Shown: positions 48,035 through 59,510, counted from the stretch's first letter. The stretch: 64,000 nt of DNA from Steinernema hermaphroditum (GCA_030435675.1 CM059624.1:15834769-15898768); one strand, 5' to 3'. Made by a program: numbers and translations. The notes: generated by a model not told the origin, from the sequence alone.

Positions 48035-50090
48035 CAAAAATGTACAACAGATGAGATGGTATTAGTTCTCGGCCGAACCTTTCGCCTTCTGATCGTGTGC
48101 ATGTCAACGCTGAATATGATTACAATCAGCCTAAATCGGATTTTAGAACCATCTATCTCTAATCCGAATCCATACGCATCGACGGAACTGTAGACGCCCC
48201 AGGCAAATGTTGTTAGAAGAAACTGTACGAATTCCTGATGGACAAGGAAGCCGAGCCGAAGGGATAAGAACATCAATAAAGAGCTAATACATTCCACCAA
48301 AATCTGTAAGGGGTAAATAGTGAAATTCGAGTTTGATGATCTGACCATATAGCACAATTGCATCTCAGTCCGGCGACTTGCTTCCACATTGACGGGGTTG
48401 CTGACAGACCTTCTGACCTAAATAAGCTAGAATAAAAGGTTAAACTGAAAAACTGCAGATTTAAACTGCTGTTTCGAAGGGATCACACTTTCAAAGGGAA
48501 TTTCCAGTACACCGAGGAAAGACAAATCTAAAACAGCTTGACAAGTGAATCGTGAGTAACAAGGTGTCTTGGCCAGTAAAGCGAATGTTCCGGATTGGCG
48601 ATGTCTGTTCATGCGACGCGACGGCCATCCAACCCGGGCAATAGAGTCTCGGGAAAATTCTCGGGGTCGGGGTCGACATCGGAAGATCGATGGAATTGCT
48701 CAAAGTTTCGGGACTTGAATAACATCGGGATGACAAGGGTGACTTTGCAATGAACGTCAATGCGTTTTGTGCCAGAAAGTCATGCAAAGCCATAGGTACG
48801 GTTGTCTTTTATCGTCTGAGCGTGCAAAAAGATCACTTTTGATCATCTGGGTTCTCTTCCAAGGCTGAACAATTACCACTTTTGTTCCATAGGGACCCGA
48901 ACTCTGACTATAAACGCGATGCCGACTCGTGATCATTTCATAATCGGAGCCGGCTCCGGCCCAGTTGGTCAGGTGATCCGGGCCGGTTCCGCTCCAAATC
49001 CGAGCCATATATACTAGGGACAATTCCGACCGTTCGCGGGGATCGGTAATAAGGGCGCAGACGACGAGAGATAATGGGCATGCATTGGCAAAGCAAAGGG
49101 TATCCGATTTTCTCTCGTCGTCTGCTACCGCTCCCGGTTAGGGTTCGTCTCGGAGCCATCCCGAGCCGGCGCCGACTTGGATTTCACAACCCGAGCCGGG
49201 TGGTCCGAGTCGGCTCGGGCTCGGCTCCGGCTCATTTGGCATCTCTGGTTTATTTGTTTAAAAAGGTGCTTCCTGTACACTACTGAATCACTGATTATTT
49301 TGGCTCACTGAGGAAAAACCTACGTTCTCTACCATATGCCAGTTCACTTTCTGTTGACTTACCCTTGGCAACCTGTAGAGTTTCAGTAGCGCCACAACGT
49401 CAACGATGATGGTCGAAAAGAGGGCAATTGGTAAGAAGAGTATATCCAAAAAGTGCACCAACAAACTACAGTTGTCTATCCGGATATAGTACGAAAGATC
49501 GCTGTTCAGAGGTGTCTGCTGACAAGGATCTGAAACAAAAGTTTACGTTCATCACATACCCTAACTTGCCTATTACATTTGGGGTGGCCAATAATAGACC
49601 CAACAGCCAGCATATGCCTGTGTAGGCGATCGTCCTTGATCTGGCGAAAATCGAACTGTACATAAGAGGCTTGTAGACCATGATCATTCTGTTCACAGCG
49701 GTGAGGAAATTGAAGAACACGACAGAGGAGCAAAAGAAGTAGATTGAGTGAACGAGGCGTTGAACGAATACAGAATCGAATTTCTCGGGATCACTGTAAT
49801 TCTCCTTATTTCCCGCGCTACATCGATCACTCACATTAGCGTCAATGGCCCAATAATGCAGCAGAAAACGAGGGACTCCCCCATATGGGCCACTCCTCTA
49901 GACGACCAGATGTAGCCAAAGGTCCGGCCAAAGACACTTTCAAACATGATCTTGTAGAGTATGAAAGAGTTGAAGATCAGCCCACTACATCCTACCTATA
50001 AAAATCGCTGGTGTTTAGAGTGGATAGCTCAGTCTAAGTTACTATAGTTAGTATGATCCCGGCGAGAACATTGTGACTGTAGAGGAACAT
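48034..50090 (-). CDS. Receptor F: Srx-class serpentine receptor, complete, with a GC-AG intron
   Basis: Exons: 50090-50043, 49995-49835, 49793-49570, 49529-49363, 48417-48346, 48303-48176 and 48130-48034; 298 residues. Start MFLYSHNVLAGI, as in G and H. FGRTFGYIWSSRGVAHMGES and FCCIIGPLTL make TM2; FLTAVNRMIMVYKPLMY follows TM3; TM4 ends ATPNVIG; the loop starts DPCQQTPLNS; TM5 ends LLKLYRLPR; the loop ends MQLCYM; TM7 ends SVDALIVIIFSVDM. Intron 3 (49569-49530) uses a GC donor: AATAG|GCAAGTT. Without it the frame runs on for 39 codons into the intron and loses the conserved Cys loop. Intron 4 (945 nt) is filled with GAGCCGG-type repeats. Ligand unknown. Confidence 0.9.
48880..49250. repeat. 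GAGCCGG-rich simple-repeat segment in intron 4 of receptor F
   Basis: Blocks of GAGCCGGCTCCGG-like sequence lie at 48945-49010 and 49150-49230, the right edge ending GGCATCTCTG, which is the complement of the hAT-type end CAGAGATGCC. An inverted pair, GCAGACGACGAGAGA and TCTCTCGTCGTCTGC, lies between them at 49056 and 49113. It is probably a hAT-like non-autonomous element; the left border is not clear. Confidence 0.5.
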
Positions 50091-50523
50091 GACACATGCC
50101 AATCCATGAAATAAAATGAGAAGTGAGCGCAACCGATCGAAAATATGGGGATTATGGTATCGACTGCGCGGAAAACAGGCCAGGATTAATGGTGAAAATA
50201 GGAAGATAACATTGAGAACAGTGATCGGGACTGATAGAAATTCATTTGCTCGATTTTTTGTCCATGATCATGGGATCCCAATGCTCAATCATTTTTCATT
50301 TTAATTGAATTGTTTTGATTATCAGTGTTTTTTAAGCACGATTGTCCGGGTGCCCAGACTTGACCAGAAAAATGTCAATGCGTGTCAAACGGTTGCGAGA
50401 TTCCCCGAAGTCTAGAATGTTATGCGGTCTCGACGCTTTTTCGGCAGTAGGAACTAACAAGGGAATCTGCCATGTCCACTTCAGATCAAACTGAAAAATT
50501 GACAAGCAGGCAGGCATTAGTGA

Positions 50524-50840
50524 ATGTTAACCCTAAAAACGCGTTGGCTTATACGCACACCTGAACATGTGAACATCCTACAAAAGTTAAGCGAAAGTTG
50601 GTATATGTCGAAAGTTGGTATAACGAAAGTTGGTATATGTTGGTATATGTATATAGGCATGATTGTCGACGACTTGCATAGCACCTATTTGGTGGAACTA
50701 CCGGGTCAACCATGTAGGCAAAAACAAATTTCCGCCAATCATGGCTACACCCACATCCGCGCTCGTGCGACTTTTGAAGGATGTTTATACGGTTAGGTAT
50801 GCTTAAAAGCCGACGTGTTTTTGGGGATAAACTTTCGAAA
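50524..50840. mobile_element. Palindromic MITE, possibly piggyBac-like (TTAA)
   Basis: The left end TTAACCCTAAAAACGCG is mirrored at the right by TGTTTTTGGGGATAA. Arms continue for about 100 nt (GGCTTATACGCACACCTGAAC with its diverged complement). Copies or single arms occur at 56.1-56.2 and 61.7-61.8 kb. Outer TTAA next to CCC resembles piggyBac-type ends, but the right TTAA is mutated to ATAA. Non-coding. Confidence 0.65.
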
Positions 50841-51413
50841 GGTGTTTATGCCATACGTGCAAGGGGGTGATCGTCTGCAATCAAAGGTTTTGAACGAAAC
50901 TAAGATAGCCCTAGGAGATCCGAACGAAAATAGGCTCATTCGATCAGGCTAAAGTTCCTTGTCCTTGTGCTCAAAGTTTAACCAGAGCCGAAGATCACCA
51001 CTATTATCTACCGATCGCATCAAATTAAACGAACTACACTTTGTCTGCTCAAGCACAAAATTGGATGGCAAAAACGAAAGCGGAAAGTGTAAACAAAATT
51101 TAAAGTGTACTTGACGTCCGTCAAGTCCTAAATTTACTAGGGACACTTCACCTAAAACAGGTACTTGCTGCCATGACGTGACCGTGTGTCGTTGTACGGT
51201 GTCCATTGATTTTATCGCGTCTCGTCACATGCACAAAGGTCCTCCCATTAATGAGTTCTCTTTAGCTCAATTCGTCATTTCGATACGCGATGCCCTGCTG
51301 GAGCAAATCCGGTACTGAGTTCTCACTGCTATTGTTTTCGGTGGTCCTTCTTTGGTCTGTTTCGCAACTGGGCTCATTTCAGTGAGAGGGATCTGCACTC
51401 TATTTACTTGTTA
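50841..51413. other. Presumed promoter region of receptor G
   Basis: No element or frame of note. Receptors F and G are divergent from this interval of about 1.3 kb (50091-51413), so shared regulation is possible. Confidence 0.4.
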
Positions 51414-53267
51414 ATGTTCCTCCACGTTCACAACACAATCGCCGGTGTTCTCCTGGAAGTGGTAAGTGTTTTTATGGCGTAAAGTTAATGTGAACTGCAG
51501 TTAACTGTTGCAAACATCATAGAGCGAAAAGCTAATTTTAGAGCGGTTTCCTGGGTTTGCTCATCAATGGCTTCATTCTCTACAAAATCGTTGTTGGAAG
51601 GATATTCGGCAGGTCATTTGGACGAATATGGATCTCCCGCGCAGCTGCCCATTGCCTCGAATCGGTCATGTTCATAGTCTTCATTGGTCCTGTTACTCTA
51701 ATGTGAGTTAATCGTTCTCTGTTCACAAAAACAAACAGATTCGATTCAGTGATCCTATCATTTTCGATACCCTACTTGCACAGCGAATTCTCCATTCCAT
51801 CGTCCTATTCAAGGCTCCCGTCTGGATATCCAATCTTCTGATCGCCGTCGACAGAGCCGTGATGGTGTCTTTACCGTTCAAATACAAAATTTACTTCTCC
51901 CATAAACGAACTCTTTGTCTTATCATTTGGAGCTGGATATTCGCGATTGGAGTGGCCATTCCGAACGTTATCGGTAGGATCCTATCCTGGGACCCTCTTC
52001 AAAGGCGCTTCTAGATCCTTGTCAACAAACACCGCTCAATAGCAGTGTTTCCTTCTACGCTGATAGACCCGACTGCAGCTTGGCTATCCATCTGTTCGCC
52101 ATCGTAGTTCCCATGGCGCTCTTTGTGGGAACGGCGATTGCCGATGCCGTGGCTTTGTACAAGCTCTACACTCTACCATGTACGCGCAAGGAGCTTGACA
52201 GAGGAGTGTATAGTCCTAATCGGGCTAAGGAATTACGCCTGTGCTATATGGTAAGGAGATTCAGTGTGATTATGGCTGAGGCATAAAACGACATACGGTA
52301 GAAAGCCATTTCAACCGTGCCCTTTGGGATTTGGATCGTGCTTTTTGGGATCAGCGCTTTGAGCCGCGGCGCTTCAAATCCTCGAACAGTAGGGAAGGCT
52401 CAAAGCGCAAAGAAGGACGGTCCAAATCCCAAAAGGGACGATTGAAATCTTAGGCGGCGATCGAAACGGATACTTCTACTTACGAGACTAGTAGGATTAT
52501 TAGATAATTCCTTAGAATGAAGTTACGGAACGTCCGCTTCTCCTACCGTATAAGGGAGAATGAAAATAATGAAATGACCATAACAGAAACTCAAAGACCG
52601 CAAACGGGAATCGAAGATCTGATGCCCTCGGGGAAAGCCAAACGCATTATCAATCAACCATTTGAGTAACTTTTAAAAGGCATTAGTTTTAGCCCATAAC
52701 ATGGGTTCCGCTCACAGGGCCCATTTTCGGGTCCTTACCAGCGTTGGCAGGTTCGGGTTTTCGGGTGGGGTTTGGGTGTCGGGTTCGGATTTCGGGTCGG
52801 GTAGCCAAAAGTTTCCGGTTCGGGTTCGGGTTTTCGGGTCGAGTTTTTCGGGTCCAGACAACTCTGGTCCTTACACGTTGAGACCTGCTATAGCATAAAC
52901 TCTAACCATCTTGGAGTGATACGTAGGCGTTATGTTGTCGGTCAACTAACTCTGGACTATATTATACTCTTTTCTAGATCCTCACCGAAGTTGTAGTCCT
53001 AGGACTTCTCACATTATTTATCAAGTTAGGATTCCTATTCGAAAACCACCTCCTCAACTTTCTCTCCACAACGTTCCTATGGGCGATGGCAAGTGCTGTT
53101 GATGGGTGAGTTGTATACGCATTCCGCGACAGGCGATCAATGACTACTTCAGAGCGATAGTCCTAATCTTCAACACGGAAATGCGAACTCTACGCGCAAA
53201 TCAACAGCACAAAGTTGAGACGATATCGTCGCTCCAGTCAAAAAACCACGTTCCTAGCAGTATATAG
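51414..53267 (+). CDS. Receptor G: Srx-class serpentine receptor, complete
   Basis: Exons: 51414-51461, 51542-51702, 51750-51973, 52015-52250, 52978-53105 and 53153-53267; 303 residues. Motifs: MFLHVHNTIAGVLLEV, FGRSFGRIWISRAAAHCLES, FIVFIGPVTLM, NLLIAVDRAVMVSLPFKYK, GVAIPNVIG, DPCQQTPLNSSV, ALYKLYTLP, ELRLCYM and ASAVDGAIVLIFNTEM. It is closest to F and H. The TM5 exon and the following loop exon are fused (236 nt), as in H (242 nt), whereas F keeps the intron. A NNS-type glycosylation site is in the TM4-5 loop. Intron 4 (727 nt) carries a hAT-type MITE and a tRNA-like sequence. Two overlapping AATAAA signals follow at 53301-53310. Confidence 0.93.
52600..52670 (-). repeat. tRNA-like (SINE-type) sequence in intron 4 of receptor G
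   Basis: On the minus strand box-A-like TGGTTGATTGATAATGCG and box-B-like ATCTTCGATTCCCG lie about 35 nt apart. The acceptor ends do not pair, so it is a relic or SINE rather than a tRNA. Confidence 0.45.
52739..52866. mobile_element. hAT-type MITE, 128 bp, with perfect 8-bp target duplication
   Basis: Ends CAGCGTTGGCAGG and the complement of CAGAGTTGTCTGG form imperfect terminal repeats. Flanks GTCCTTAC at 52731-52738 and 52867-52874 are identical. The interior is almost entirely TTCGGG/TTTCGGG repeats. It sits inside intron 4 of receptor G. Confidence 0.85.
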
Positions 53268-53300
53268 CTTGTTCTCTTTTATTTGTGATCTCATGTATGA

Positions 53301-53306
53301 AATAAA
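53301..53306 (+). terminator. Poly(A) signal of receptor G
   Basis: AATAAATAAA gives two overlapping AATAAA signals 34 nt after the stop. Confidence 0.65.
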
Positions 53307-53310
53307 TAAA

Positions 53311-54263
53311 AAGTGCGAGCAGTAGCGCAAGCATGGATACATAGCTGGGACTATCTCAAAAAGGAAACAACACCGCACGCCAAATTGTTCATGTCTAACT
53401 GTCTTATCCGATGCAATTGCACTGGATCATTTGGCGCGGCGGGTTTTGTCGCTCAGTTTAAAGCTGCATAAGTTCAGCGTCTTGCAGAGAATATGACTCA
53501 CGTGCTGCTCACTCAAGCAAAAGATGGGTCTCCGCTCCGATATGCAATGATACGCCTAGCCACCAGCTCAATCAGGCCCTTCGGCGCAGAGATGTTACCC
53601 GCTCAAAAATTCACCGAGTCTTTACATCAGGATCGAGATCGAAAGATCGAAGTTTCGAGACTCGATGGGATCTGCGCCCTAATTGGGCCAGCGCCCCAAT
53701 TGAAATGTCAAACTGTTGATGCAGGTTTGTTCTTCTTTTGGTGCTCGGTACGATAACCGAGGAGAGCGTAACGATTCCATCAATGTCCACGGTATTCAAC
53801 GTGGCGAAGAGGCTTGTTCAAGTGGAGGCATGACGTCGAAGCGCTGCGAAGTATAGTGGATGGTAGCGTAGACCTTTGCGTTGCAGCGAATTGTCGACCG
53901 GCGCTAAAGAGCTTTTTGTCCAGTTGGATGTTAACACGGCTACTCTGGCCATCATTGCGCCAACAACTACGGTCAGGAACGGCCACTCACTCAACTCATT
54001 TGAGCGAACCTTTGAAAGAGAACGGTGGTCGGCAGATCGTCACCGACACAAATGAATGACCTTTGACCCGTTTTGTGTATCAACGTTTAGTGGCAAGAAT
54101 CTAGTCGGATTTGGCAACTGTTTAATCATTTTTGGACGCTTGGACGTGGAGAAAACGATTTGCCATTCGCGACGCCTCTTCAATGAATGCGCCTTGGCAT
54201 AATCAACGCCACTTAACAGCGCACAAAAGGAGCCTTCCAGTAAGCCACAGGCAGTTCGCCGAA
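53311..54263. other. Spacer between receptor G and small secreted peptide gene
   Basis: An 87-codon plus frame at 53493-53756 has no recognised motif. Nothing else seen. Confidence 0.4.
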
Positions 54264-54534
54264 ATGGTTCGTCTCACCGTTGTTCTTCTGTTTGTGGCTT
54301 TGCTTCTGCCCGATGCTTTTGGAAGGAAGTGCCATGGAAACAAACTTGTAAATGGAATGTGGTACAGGTGGGCAACGGTGAACGGCATAGAAGGCAAGTT
54401 GGCAAGTTGAGTTATACATCATAATTTATACTTTAGGTTGCTTTGCCGAAGTGTACAATCGTAGGTACCATACAATACATATCGTGAGGATTAGTGATAT
54501 CCTGTGCCGAGTTCCTTGCACGAAGGCAAAATGA
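54264..54534 (+). CDS. Small secreted Cys-containing peptide
   Basis: Two exons, 54264-54393 and 54437-54534, give 75 residues. The signal peptide MVRLTVVLLFVALLLPDAFG is followed by RKCHGNKLVNGMWYRW, and after the splice GCFAEVYN and LCRVPCTKAK; four cysteines in the mature part. The intron is 43 nt and, in this model, uses a GC donor (GAAG|GCAAGTT) with TTTAG acceptor; the alternative GT donor after TACAG (54368) shifts frame and stops within ten codons. AATAAA follows at 54598. Family unknown: could be an antimicrobial-type or signalling peptide, but nothing in the sequence decides this. Confidence 0.55.
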
Positions 54535-54597
54535 GAAAGCGATATTGGCCTTCCATGGATTTCACAGCAAAGTCATTTTTGATTCAATAAGATGGTA

Positions 54598-54603
54598 AAT
54601 AAA
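54598..54603 (+). terminator. Poly(A) signal of the small secreted peptide gene
   Basis: AATAAA 64 nt after the TGA at 54532-54534. Confidence 0.55.
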
Positions 54604-55287
54604 AGATACCGGCATTGCCACTCTTTATGCTGAACACCAAGTCACATAGATATTTCACTTGAAGTACACAGGCATCAAGCACTTCAGGTCATTTTTAGTA
54701 TGGAATTCCCCGGTTCTTCAAAAGGCATCGAAATAGAGAAAGGTGAATTTACAGTCAAAGATGAACGCCGAAATCATCCGCCCCATCTGATGTTCGAACC
54801 TGGCCTTCGAAAATGAAGGTCTGAACCACAACCATCCAACTAAAGGAACATCCACATTTCGAACGAATTACCTTCTTGTTTTTCCATGAGCACGGAGAAA
54901 ACACCCACACAAAATAAGGACCCCAAGGGGAAACGAACCTGACACTGCCCGCTTACAAACGAAACACGTTTGCAATGAGCCACACAGACAGCTGATGTCG
55001 CACCTCTCTACCAGTACTATGCCTCTTCTTATTACTCATGCGTTTCTTTAAAGTTTTTGAGTCATTTTACCCTCTTCTGTGAACGCCAAATTTGCCGCCC
55101 GCAGGGCTACTTGGTTTTCAGTACCGAGAGCTTGCGAATTCGCGCGCAGCCTCTGTCCAAGCACACTTCTTCTGAATCGGCGTGTGGCAAATGATCTCTG
55201 ATCGCACATTCGGATTCGGCTGTACTCTGTTTGTCAAAACGTCAACTATCGCTTGTTTTGATATTTATCATAATGTTATAAACATCT
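54604..55287. other. Spacer between the peptide gene and receptor H
   Basis: No gene seen. Contains one tRNA-like sequence at 54920-54992. Confidence 0.5.
54920..54992 (-). repeat. tRNA-like (SINE-type) sequence
   Basis: On the minus strand TGTGGCTCATTGCAAACG (box A-like) and CAGGTTCGTTTCCCC (box B-like) are about 35 nt apart. Stems are poor. Confidence 0.4.
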
Positions 55288-57371
55288 CTATACGTGCACA
55301 GGTGCCGGTGACCCACTCGATATCTGAGTCAAACGTGTCCTATTCTGCCTATTCATCTGTTCAGGCGATAAGGACGATGTTGAAGATGGCCTCTTCTTAG
55401 AAAACCATCCAATTGTGTGGATTTCTTCGTTGAATATTATTACAATAAGTCTGAAAATTGACATTTCAGTTGATCTGTATACGTGGCTTACCCATCAAAA
55501 GCGCTGTGCATTCCCCATACCCACGAGGTGAGCAGAAATCCGAGCAGTTCGTAAGTGAGAGCAATGACAAATCCGAATCTGATTGATATGATGATAAGTC
55601 CGGAGATGATGACTTCACACAGAATCTGGAAAAAGTGGTGATTTCTAGGAATGATCACGACGTACCATATAACACAGTCGAATTTCCCTGGCTCTGTTCG
55701 CATTGCTCATTGTGGAACTATCGGAAAATTCCTTTCGAATAACGGGTAAGCTGTAGAGCTTGAAAAGGGCTATGCCGTCAATGATGGCTGTAGCGATAAA
55801 ACAGACTGGCGGAAAGCCAACGTCGTAGATGTGAAGGACGATGTTACAATCGTTGTGATGAGCATAGTAGTTCATAGTGCTGTTCATGGCCGTTTGTTGA
55901 CAAGGATCTGGAAAACGTATGAACTATAAATGACCTCCAAATCTCCATATGTTGCTATGGTACAAGCAGAGGCCTGCAAGGCGAGTAAAAAAACAAGACG
56001 AAGATTAATATTGGTCGACGTGGAAATCATACCTTCATCTTCAAGCTGGTGGGCAAGAAACTTACCAGATCAACCACATAGACAGAACTCAAATGTCCTG
56101 CAATCATGCCTATACCCACATCTATGCTCGCTTAAGCTTTGAAAGATGTTTATATGATCAGGTGTGCCTATTAGCCGGTAACCTTTTAGGGCTTTTAGGG
56201 GTTAACGTTCGCTAATGTATCTGTACCTATGTGCCATTTTTCAGCTCGAAGCGGACACTTCGGAAGGTTCCTTGTACTCCTCCACAAACTACGAATGACC
56301 GATTTCCACAGCAGCGGAATTGTTGCTATACTTCGTTACTTTGATAGTTCCGTTGGTCTTTACGGATTATGACAGATACTGGATCATTTATTAGCTTTCC
56401 GCCTGACCTAACCTTGGTCTTTAACTTTGATATTGGGTTTACTGGTGTGAAAAGATAGTTTTCAAGAGCTTTCACGACCGTACTATCCTAGCCAATGATC
56501 CCTCTGAGGCACGAACGTCCGCCGGCAAAAGACAACATTTCACAGCAGCCACAAACAATATTTACATTACGACTACTGAGCACATTTCAGGGCACGTTTT
56601 ACCTGAATGAAAGTGACATCCTATCGTTCGATTTTTGGGTTCTCAAAGATACTATCAGAGTCCAGAAATAGGCATAGAAATCCATAAAAACAGGAGGGTA
56701 CATTTTTTCTACTCGCCAGTACTCTCCCGGAACAAAATGGTGGGAACACAAGAGATATGGGCCCCATCCACTTTGCTCTAGGGTGCTGATGAAGTACCAA
56801 TACAAGTCCCATTCATTTGCACTTTCAAAAAAAACGCGATTTAACTGACTTACTGACAAAGTTGACCACTCCAGAAGCTATCGACACCATCCACGTAACT
56901 CCGATGAGCATAATGGTAGTGTGATGCGAAAAGATGACTTTGTAAGCCAACGGCTTGCAAACCATAACAGCTCTGTTTATGGCAATTAACAGATTTGTTG
57001 AGAACACGGCAAAACGGAAGCAGTAAACGAGGTGATGAATTCTCTGAGCAATCAATAAGTCGAAGAGGTAAGGATCTCTAAATACGGTCAGGCTGTAATA
57101 ATGATCTTCTGAACTTACATGATAGCCAACGGTCCAAAGAAAAATACAAACAGTAGCGACTCAAAGCAGTGAGCGACTCCTCTTGAGATCCATATTCTAC
57201 CGAATGTTTTTCCAAAAACATGGTCATGAACGACCTTGTAGACAATGAAAATATTCGTCACGAATCCAGCCCATCCTGCCTAGAAAGAGGACAAACAAAC
57301 TGTCAGATGAAATGAGAACCTACAAATTCTAGTAGAGCGCCAGCGACGATGTTATGGCTGTAGAGGAACAT
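55288..57371 (-). CDS. Receptor H: Srx-class serpentine receptor, complete
   Basis: Exons: 57371-57324, 57279-57119, 57077-56854, 55907-55666, 55625-55492 and 55450-55288; 323 residues. Motifs: MFLYSHNIVAGALLEF, FGKTFGRIWISRGVAHCFES, FVFFFGPLAIM, NLLIAINRAVMVCKPLAYK, NPCQQTAMNSTM, ALFKLYSLP, EIRLCYM and HSAFDGLIVIIFNEEI. TM5 and the next loop are in one 242-nt exon, as in G. The TM6-7 exon is 134 nt, two codons longer than in F, G and E. The tail of about 48 residues is Ser/Thr-rich. Intron 3 (946 nt) contains one arm of the TTAACCC-type MITE. No exact AATAAA follows the stop. Confidence 0.93.
56082..56215 (-). mobile_element. Single arm of the TTAACCC MITE family, in intron 3 of receptor H
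   Basis: The minus strand reads GTTAACCCCTAAAAG, then GGCACACCTGATCATATAAA and TGTGGGTATAGGCATGATTG, parallel to the arms at 50.5 and 61.7 kb. Confidence 0.6.
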
Positions 57372-59482
57372 TGATCGAAATGTGAAATAATCCGCAACGG
57401 CGGGCAGCTCCAAAGAGCGAGCAGCTGGAACAGGAGCATGGATAATGATGGTGTACCGAAATAGAAGTATGTATTTAGCCGGGTAGAAGGCAAAAGACAA
57501 GCGGCCAATTGATTGATTGTACTTGGTGCACAGACAAAACAGCGCGTGTTTTCGTGTTTTACAACGTCTCCGATGCCGACTTTCGAACGAACAAAACAGG
57601 TTTTATGGCGGGAGTGCGGAGGGAAGTTCATAATTAGAGAGTGCTCAGAGAACGATCAAGAGCATGGTAAATTCGTGGAAGTAGTCGCGACGATAACTAT
57701 ACGATCCCCGAGTCGATGTAGTACGTTTCATTCATCAGGCTTCCAGGGGAGGAAGCCCACGATATGTTACATGGCGATCGACGTAAAATGTCGGGGATTG
57801 CTTTCGGGGATTATTGTCAAAATACCACGTCGGTCGGATTTAAACTGTAAGAATTATGTCATCTTAATAATGACGGAGATTAAACGACTGTCCGTCTCTT
57901 CGCAATACCACTCACATCGCTATGGAGAGACATTCAACCATCAAGTATCGACCATCATTTTTATGCATGAAAGAAAGCACTCAAAAACACCACGGATATA
58001 GAGTCTTGGAATCAGTTCTATTGTTTTTGTTTTCATCTAGATGATAAGTGCAGATTTATCCATTACATATTGAAAAGAATTATATAGTCTAACTGGAAGA
58101 ATATAGTCTAGCTGGATGCGTCTTTGATAAACTCACGGAAAAAGTAAAATACATGGTGAATAGCATAAGTGGAATGATTATGTTTTGGGGAAATTATTTC
58201 GGCAAGGGCCCGTCTCATCTTCGGCAACAATATGCAAGGGCATGGCTGTTTGTGGCGGATGCTTCCACAAAGGAAACTATTTACCCGTCCTTAGTTCAAG
58301 GCCAAGGGATAAACACAAATTCAGGCGCCGGAATGTCAACATGTCATTAAGATGGACTATTGGAATCGATAGTCCTAATGAAGCCTGCCATAAATGGACG
58401 CATGCCAGTGGCTTACGGCGTCTATAAAGTAATAATACGCACCTCTTTGATTCTAAGATAACTTTGAGTGATTAGGAAAGCAATCCAATCGAACAGGCAA
58501 GCAGCAATTATCCCGTGAGTAACACTTAAAACAACTTCTGGTGCACCGAGAGGCAAACCCACACTTCGTTATGTAATATGGGGATGAGTCAGCTGCCCAA
58601 AGGATAAGCACTAATGAAAACGGCAGAATGTCAATATCTCATCGAAAACGAATATTAGAATCGATTCCTGATGGAGACTGGAATATACACAGGCACACTG
58701 CCAATGAATTTCATATATAGCAAAAGGGTGCTAATATGTTATTCCCTGAAGAATTCATAAAAACAATATGTAAAGAGGAACTGAAATCAGACAGGCGGAG
58801 AAGAAAGCAATATAAGGGAGGTTCCGTGATATAATTAATTCTAGAAATAATGCAATTATCTTATGCTAATTAAAAACGGAGAAACACGATCTTTGCTGCA
58901 TGAAAAAACAGGCGAGAACTATGCAAATCATATTCCTTACGATAAGTCTACACACAGAAGAAGAACTGGTATGTGCTCTCCTGATTGCAAGCTAATTGTT
59001 TGGCACAGGTACCTTCTGCTTGAAGTCCTGCAGATATGAGCAGACCAGTTTTCTACAAACGTTCTAGTCCGGATTCAGGTTTGGGGCTCCACTTTGTGTC
59101 ACCCTTGCAGGAAGCTACCGTATTACATAAAAAGCAGAGATCCACGCCTGGGTGCATCCATATGTCATGTGATGCCGATATTCTGCAAGTCCTAAAACAA
59201 GAAAACCGGCATTCATCACGTTAATTGGCTAAGCAGTTACACGTTAGCCGTCTGAAGGCCTCGCACTATCTCACCACATTGGGTTTCAAGTCGAAAATGG
59301 GAGTCAAGATGGTCTTACCTATACACAGACTTCTGCTTGACTGCACAGGTCTTCTTCTCCAAAAGGAGAAATAGTGTCCCGCTCCGGGTGCGCGAATCCT
59401 TTGATCTTTGAAATGTGTCGATGGGGTGAATGAGCGCCCATTTTGGCCTTCTTTCTACTTGAATACCCTTTGTTTCTAGCAC
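57372..59482. other. Spacer between receptors H and I
   Basis: A 162-codon plus frame (57513-58001) shows no family motif. Two related, diverged blocks at about 58325-58425 and 58625-58720 (GAATGTCAACATGTCATTA and AGAATGTCAATATCTCATC, each followed by ATCGAT...GATGGA or TAATGA) form a tandem repeat of about 300 bp. No gene called. Confidence 0.4.
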
Positions 59483-59488
59483 TTTATT
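59483..59488 (-). terminator. Poly(A) signal of receptor I
   Basis: AATAAA on the minus strand 23 nt after the stop at 59511. Confidence 0.6.
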
Positions 59489-59510
59489 CACTCATCTATT
59501 TCACTAAACG

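Noticed and set aside
57513..58001. 162-codon plus frame
   Set aside because: No family motif, overlaps the region upstream of receptor H, and composition is not gene-like.
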